A stretch of DNA of 64,000 nucleotides from Bryoerythrophyllum caledonicum. Its lineage: Eukaryota > Streptophyta > Bryopsida > Pottiales > Pottiaceae. The notes under the pieces are model-generated. The model saw only the letters and a list, made by a program, of their open reading frames with translations, was not told where the DNA came from and did no database searches. This document shows, in pieces, positions 59,401 through 64,000 of this stretch (the first letter of the stretch is position 1; each line of letters begins with the position of its first letter). The DNA lies in assembly GCA_963971425.1 (NCBI GenBank), contig OZ020516.1:35824199-35888198 (forward strand), written 5' to 3'. Made by a program: the position numbers and the translations under genes.

Positions 59401-59890
59401 AGCGAGACGCCGCCGTTTAACGACTGGTATGCGTTTGAGCTCTTGCCTAACATTTGGAGCTGGAGGCCCTTCAGTCAAACAAGAAATGAACCACGTAGCA
59501 TGAGGCAGAGTTGGCGCCAACGTATGGAGTTGGTGATTGCGTTCAAGGAAAGTGCAGTTGCGTCGTACCACGAATTTTTCAATTTTTTTAGTTAGGTAGT
59601 TATAGGTCTTTAAAGTAACCAAGATAGCTAGGCTAGAAGGTTATTCCCACTCGGGATTAATCTTTAGGTAAGATTAGGATAGGAGGAATACGAGGCTTTT
59701 ATGAAAGCCTTAATAGTAGCAAGAAGGGACCTAGAGCTACGACTTAGACTCTAGCCTAAAAGCAGTCCCTCGGGCCCCGAACCCGCATGAAGACCAAGAG
59801 GCAGGGAATGCCATCATCCGGGCCAACCCGCACGAGCCCGAATCTGGCCCGGAAGGTGGGAAGAAGTGGGACTGGAAGGAACCAGGAAGG
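56400..59890. other. No recognised gene; mixed unassigned DNA
   Basis: 57240-57420 has a degenerate GC-rich set of GCGTGCC/GGCCCCTAACCGT units. 58180-58310 repeats TTTTCATCCA-type text. 58760-59620 holds short frames on the minus strand with no known motif; on the plus strand a DWYAFELLPN... frame at about 59,420-59,590 is equally unassigned. No splice model could be supported. Confidence 0.4.
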
Positions 59891-60130
59891 TCCTTGAGAC
59901 GCGGGCCACTGGGCATAAAGACGGCCTCGACGAGGAAGATCATCAACAACAAGACGAGGAAGATCATCAACAGCAATCAACGAGGGAGCACCAGGGCCAG
60001 TAGCCGAGACTCCGGGCGAGCACCGCCCACGAGGGAGTTTCGGGCCAGCGTCGGACCATGGGCACCAACAGCCACCCTCGAGGGAATTCAGCACCAGGCT
60101 GAAGGAGGGAGCACTAGGTTGAAGCCAGGC

Positions 60131-60320
60131 TCCGGGCCATTGTCGAGCAAGGACAACAACCGAGGGTCCGGGCCAGCATCGAGCAAGGGCAACAGCCGAG
60201 GGTCCGGGCCAGCATCGAGCAAAGGCAACAGCCGAGGGTCCGAGCCAACATCGAGCAAGGGCTACAACCGAGACTCCGGACCAGCGTCAAGCAAGGACAG
60301 TAGCCAAGATTCCGGGCCAA
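60131..60320 (+). repeat. 36-bp tandem repeat, 5+ units
   Basis: TCCGGGCC (or one-base variants) recurs at 60131, 60167, 60203, 60239, 60275 and 60311, exactly 36 apart, encoding a 12-residue GPASSKGNSRGS-like unit in the pseudogene frame. Confidence 0.9.
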
Positions 60321-60506
60321 GGAAGGAGCACCAACACCGACACCCGGGAGCTCCAGGCCAGCGGGAAGCAAGGGGACACTACCACTTGAAGACCTGCACC
60401 TACACCCCGACAAGGAGCAACACAACAGGGAGGCACCCTCACGAGTAAGGTACGTAAGCTAACACCCTTTGGAAAACACGAGGAAGAGGGAAGCCAACAA
60501 CAAGGC

Positions 60507-60650
60507 TCCGGGCCAGCACGGTGTCGAGGACCAGTCGTGTGCAGAAAGGAAGGTTCCGGGCCAGCACGATGTCGAGGACCAGTCGTGTGCAGAAGGGAAG
60601 GCTCCGGGCCAGCACAGTGTCGAGGACCAGTCGTGTCCCAAGAGAAGGAG
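60507..60650 (+). repeat. 48-bp tandem repeat, three units
   Basis: TCCGGGCCAGCAC starts at 60507, 60555 and 60603 (period 48), each followed by GTCGAGGACCAGTCGTGT. It shares its TCCGGGCCAGCA core with the 36-bp array. Confidence 0.9.
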
Positions 60651-62879
60651 CCAGCAGTAGAAAGGTTTTGGGCCAAGGTGAAGGAAGGAGCACCAACCTC
60701 GCCACCAACACCCGAGGGAGCTCCGAACCAGCCGTGTATTGGGGGGAGCGAGCAGGAGGCCCCGGGCCACCATCGGATCAAGAACGCCAACAACAAGACA
60801 AGAGGAGCAAGTCCCGACCTTGTCTTCACAACTCAAGGACCTCAAATCGAATGGCCTCCAATCTGGTACCCTCGGGGAAGAAGGATATTTGCCTAGTCAT
60901 TCCCAAGGATTCTCTAGAGCTCACCGAGCTTAAAAAGGATCTCCTTCGCATGGGTTGTCTCTCCCTCATGGAATACTGTTGGAGTTTTTGGGTGGAATCC
61001 ACTGTGAAGGAGATGCGGCAAGATCCCTTGCCAAGACCCGATGGAGATAGCATTCGGGCTTGTCCGGATAGGTGGACCATGGGGAGGTAACAAGAGGTGT
61101 ATGGCTTCCCACGACAAGGGGTGGGATGGACAAGTACGAAGAAGGAGGAATATGCCATAGAGAGGTTCAGTAACAAGGATGCCAAGAATGGTTATGCGGC
61201 GCCAGACGGGTCTTCATATTCCTTGTACCAATCTTACACCCCGAGAAACCTACCCGAGTGACGGTTACTCTCGCTAACACCGTGTATGGTTCCTACCTTG
61301 TCGAGAGGGTGGTGAATTGGGCCATCATTGTGAAGGATGTGGTAATTAGGTTGACTAGGAGCAGTCACAATGTCTAGCGTGCACCTCTCTGCCCGTTTCT
61401 GATCCACCTATATCACCATTTCAAGGAGACTACTCATGAGGAGGACATGGCGTATGGAACGCAGCTGATGATGAAGAAGTTCGAAGGGACAGAATCAGAA
61501 CCCGAGCGGGGGTCTGAAGGAGGGAGCAACTCATCACAGTCAGGAGAGGAGGTTGTACCACCTCCCAAGCATTAGAGACAGAGACAGGGTGGAGCCCCCG
61601 CATAGCCATCCACGCCGCAGCCACCGGACCGGCACAACTCGGAGGCAAGTCTTATCCGGCCTCTGAGTTACTAGAAGCCATTCGCGTATATGTGGAAGAC
61701 TCAGATAGGACTTTGGGACAAGCGAGCAACTTACTAGATAACCCTCCGCGTGAAGGGTTGATCGCTGCGATCAAGGAGAAGGTCGGGGGAGCTGGCGATC
61801 TCCGCCTCATGGAGCAGAAGGTCAACCGACTCACACTCGATGTGACAAAGGTGAAGAGTCAAGCGTTGGAGGCGGAGAGAAGTTGCAAGGCGGCTCTTCT
61901 CTAAGCCAATGCCTCGGCGGCAATGTTACAGCAGGTAGACGAAGCATTGCGTTTTCCAGCAGATGTTGTACTGAAGGCCAAGATGTTCGATGCTCGATTG
62001 GAGAGGGATGACCACGTTTCCAGCAAGCGGATGATTGCCTTCGTGATGGAGCAAACCGTGAAGGTTGAGGCGGCTTATGCCAACATGAGGTTATTGGTGA
62101 GCAATCTCACTCACATTCTACCCAAGTTTGTGGAAGACTCTGATAGCTCCGACTAGGATGGAGACTCGGGTTCGGAGACCAACCCGGAGGAGCGTCGCCT
62201 CGGTGATCACGGCCCACGGAAGGAGAAGGAAGTGGTCGACCTTGACAGCTCGGATTTGCCCCTTCAACTCCCGACTTCGAGGGTCCCGACAGGACCCTTC
62301 CCTTCGAAGGTCACCACACCGATGCAGAGCGGTTAGAAGGAACGCCCGGGTGTTGCAATGGAGCCCCCACTTCCCGTACATCCTCGCCAGCTGCCACTTA
62401 GTGACCGCCCGCGTACTACACCGATTGTGGCCCCTTTGTAGAGTGGGCTTCACCTTGGGAAGACCGCAAGTGAGAGTTCGTCTTACTTGTGCACTCCATG
62501 ACAGATATCCGGCCAATATGTCATCATGGGCATCCCGAGTCAGGCATCGGTCCCTCCAACACGATCCGGGCCTCATCCGGGCATGACTACCGTGTCACTC
62601 ACCCCGGATGACTCGGATTCCTCCTTGCCTTCAAGGGAAACCTTGTTGGGCGCAACGACTACCCAACCCACGCCTTCTTCGGATGTGTTTGCGCCATTGG
62701 TGGCACTTGCAGCAGCCGCGCCCACCCGAACTTCAAGCCGAAGTTCCAAGAAGCGCAAGAGAAGGGAGGAGCGGAAGAAACTCGAGGAGTTGGCCCGGAA
62801 GTAGGCCAGGATCTTGGTTCGTAGGTCACTGTTCAGTCCGGGATTTGGCCCCCGATTGACTTTGGTTTTGACTTGATTT

Positions 62880-63125
62880 TGCCTTGGGTTTTGTGTAATA
62901 AGTGACCTCTGACGGTGCACGTCGTGTGGAGTGGCAACACTGCCGCCAAGAGTAGTTAATGTCACCGTTTTAAGTTAGAAGGTATCGTTTGAGTTTGGAC
63001 TCTTGTGTGAGTCCTTGGCAGTATAAGAGAGGAGTCTCGTGGCCTCTCTCTTCATTGCTTGATGTGTGTACTTGCTTTCAGTTTAATTCTAAACCTACGC
63101 TCTCAGAAAATCTTCGACGGTTGGA
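62880..63125 (+). promoter_or_regulatory. LTR-like promoter segment (candidate)
   Basis: The text CAGTATAAGAGAGGAGTCTCGTGGCCTC (around 63020-63045) has a TATA-like box followed by a short inverted pair, similar in style to the U3/R boundary of plant LTRs. No partner LTR is visible in the window, so the call is weak. Confidence 0.3.
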
Positions 63126-63200
63126 GAGCTCGGATTCTATATGACTGTGAGCACCATCTCAAGTAGTCCACTCCTTAAGTCCATACTAACCGTCGAAGTC

Positions 63201-63365
63201 ATTGTTTCCTTGTTCCATTAAGTAGAGTTAGTCCGGGTGGATGGGAATAACATGTGAGATGGTTAGATTGTTAGTTGGACGTGATTCTAACTCTGACCCC
63301 TTGTGATTGTTTCCTTGTTCCATCAAGTAGAGTTAGTCCGGGTGGATGGGAATAACAAGTGAGAT
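63201..63365 (+). repeat. 60-bp direct repeat, copies 105 bp apart
   Basis: ATTGTTTCCTTGTTCCATTA (63201) and ATTGTTTCCTTGTTCCATCA (63306) begin two 60-bp copies (63201-63260 and 63306-63365) that differ at about two positions and share AGTTAGTCCGGGTGGATGGG. Confidence 0.9.
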
Positions 63366-64000
63366 TGTAAGTGGTTTGGGGAGGACGAGGGAGGAGTGAC
63401 GGGTGCGGAAGGAGTCTTGATATGTCTTATATGACCGGTCGGCGGCAGGATGTCATCGATTGTAAGGATGTACTCTGGATCCCGGATGCATCAACCTTTG
63501 GTCGGATAGGTCGATCCATAAGAGCATTATATACCATTATCCCTTCGTGTTGAGGACGAAGTAGACTGGCTTGACCCAAGGGCAGTAAGCCCAGAACGAC
63601 TCTAACAGCTCGGATTATCTTGAGAGAAGAAAGGAGATCCAACTAACCCCTTTGAGAGGTGACCATCGGAGTAATAGGAAGAAGACTTTGTTATCTGAAG
63701 GAAAGGAGTAGAATCGGGTATTCCCGGGGCTAATGGCTAGGCAATCCCACTAGGTACTACTCCTTTAGTTGATTCAGAGGTAAAGGAAGGTCTAACAGCT
63801 TGGATGGTAGGTAAACCATGTACTTGCCACAAGAGTAGTATAAGTCCTTAAGGCCCAAGCCTTATCCTCTCTTACGGGGGGAACCCAGTGACACCACAAC
63901 CATTCCAAGTTAGTGAGTAGGAGTGATTGAAGAAACTATGAGGAAGAACTGTTGTTTACTAAAATCTGATTGAGTCCGTGAACCGTCGTTCATGGTGATA
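63366..64000. other. Unassigned end of window, no gene seen
   Basis: Short frames only (for example 63371-63553 plus). The text suggests leader-like or untranslated DNA; AACAGCTCGGAT / AACAGCTTGGAT recurs at 63605 and 63793. Confidence 0.4.

Larger units (their letters stand above)
59894..62804 (+). pseudogene. GC-rich pseudogene of an unidentified repeat-bearing protein
   Basis: One plus-strand coding thread can be followed through stops and about three frameshifts. N-terminal part (59894-60660): Ser/Gly/Pro/Arg tandem repeats. Middle (about 60830-61255): GKKDICLVIPKDSLELTELK, then VYGFPRQGVGWT. Next frame (61256-61575): VTVTLANTVYGSYLVERVVNWAIIVKDV, CPFLIHLYHHF, acidic EPERGSEGG tail. Third frame (61630-62156): SYPASELLEAI, then a long helical Ala/Leu/Lys region with LRFPADVVLKAKMFDARLERD. 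C-terminal basic SSKKRKRREERKK (62740-62785). I do not know the function; I vaguely recall similar uncharacterised proteins from liverworts, unverified. It may be a host-gene relic or retroelement-borne. Confidence 0.5.

Noticed and set aside
60287..60845. Long minus-strand frames over the tandem repeats
   Set aside because: Open because the repeat unit is a multiple of three and GC-rich; Leu/Pro/Cys-rich shadow of the plus-strand repeats.
1..64000. tRNA or rRNA genes
   Set aside because: No box-B-like GGTTCRANYCC with a matching acceptor stem was noticed and no rRNA sequence recognised; a tRNAscan run would be decisive.

Overview
This is a 64 kb piece of a nuclear eukaryotic genome. It is AT-rich, about 60% repeats, and has one large intact gene: a 48-exon callose synthase (1,3-beta-glucan synthase, GSL8/GSL10 type) on the minus strand at 39.3-55.9 kb. 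The many small GT-AG introns and the callose synthase point to a streptophyte. The TE mix points to a non-seed lineage (bryophyte, fern or charophyte grade) rather than a flowering plant: a Ty3/gypsy pol ending in a PHD finger, a LINE with RNase H plus a C-terminal endonuclease-like region, three distinct Tc1 lineages and TTAA-flanked non-autonomous elements. I cannot name the species. A 200-base run of N at 6301-6500 is an assembly gap.

Layout. 1-2.9 kb: decayed Ty3/gypsy pol (RT, RNase H, integrase, PHD finger) and the start of its 3' LTR. 2.9-3.7 kb: LINE fragment A. 3.7-5.6 kb: three copies of an unclassified repeat. 5.6-9.5 kb: AT-rich DNA, the gap, and a TTAA element. 9.5-12.9 kb: LINE copy B (minus), rearranged. 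14.2 kb, 26.0 kb and 27.1 kb: three copies of a MULE-type MITE with 9-bp target duplications. 16.0-17.2 kb and 21.9-23.7 kb: TTAA-flanked elements, some sharing or nearly sharing a target. 18.4-21.2 kb: LINE copy C, split by a complete 1,582-bp Tc1 element at a TA inside a codon run. 27.6-31.1 kb: a 3.5 kb Tc1-like element with 944-bp near-identical terminal inverted repeats. 31.1-34.1 kb: lower-repeat DNA with a GC-rich island. 34.1-39.05 kb: more TTAA elements and a third Tc1 remnant. 39.3-55.9 kb: callose synthase. 56-59.9 kb: no recognised gene. 59.9-62.8 kb: GC-rich, repeat-bearing pseudogene of an unidentified protein. 62.8-64 kb: LTR-like promoter and a 60-bp direct repeat.

The only gene I would call functional is the callose synthase: all 48 predicted exons join in frame with no stop (2,036 codons plus stop). 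All transposases and pols are broken. Their in-frame stops often fall where family comparison suggests Gln (CAG/CAA to TAG/TAA), which fits decay by deamination of methylated cytosine. Nested insertions give a relative history: LINE C before the Tc1 at 18.7 kb; a TTAA element before the 420-bp TIR insertion at 38.3 kb.
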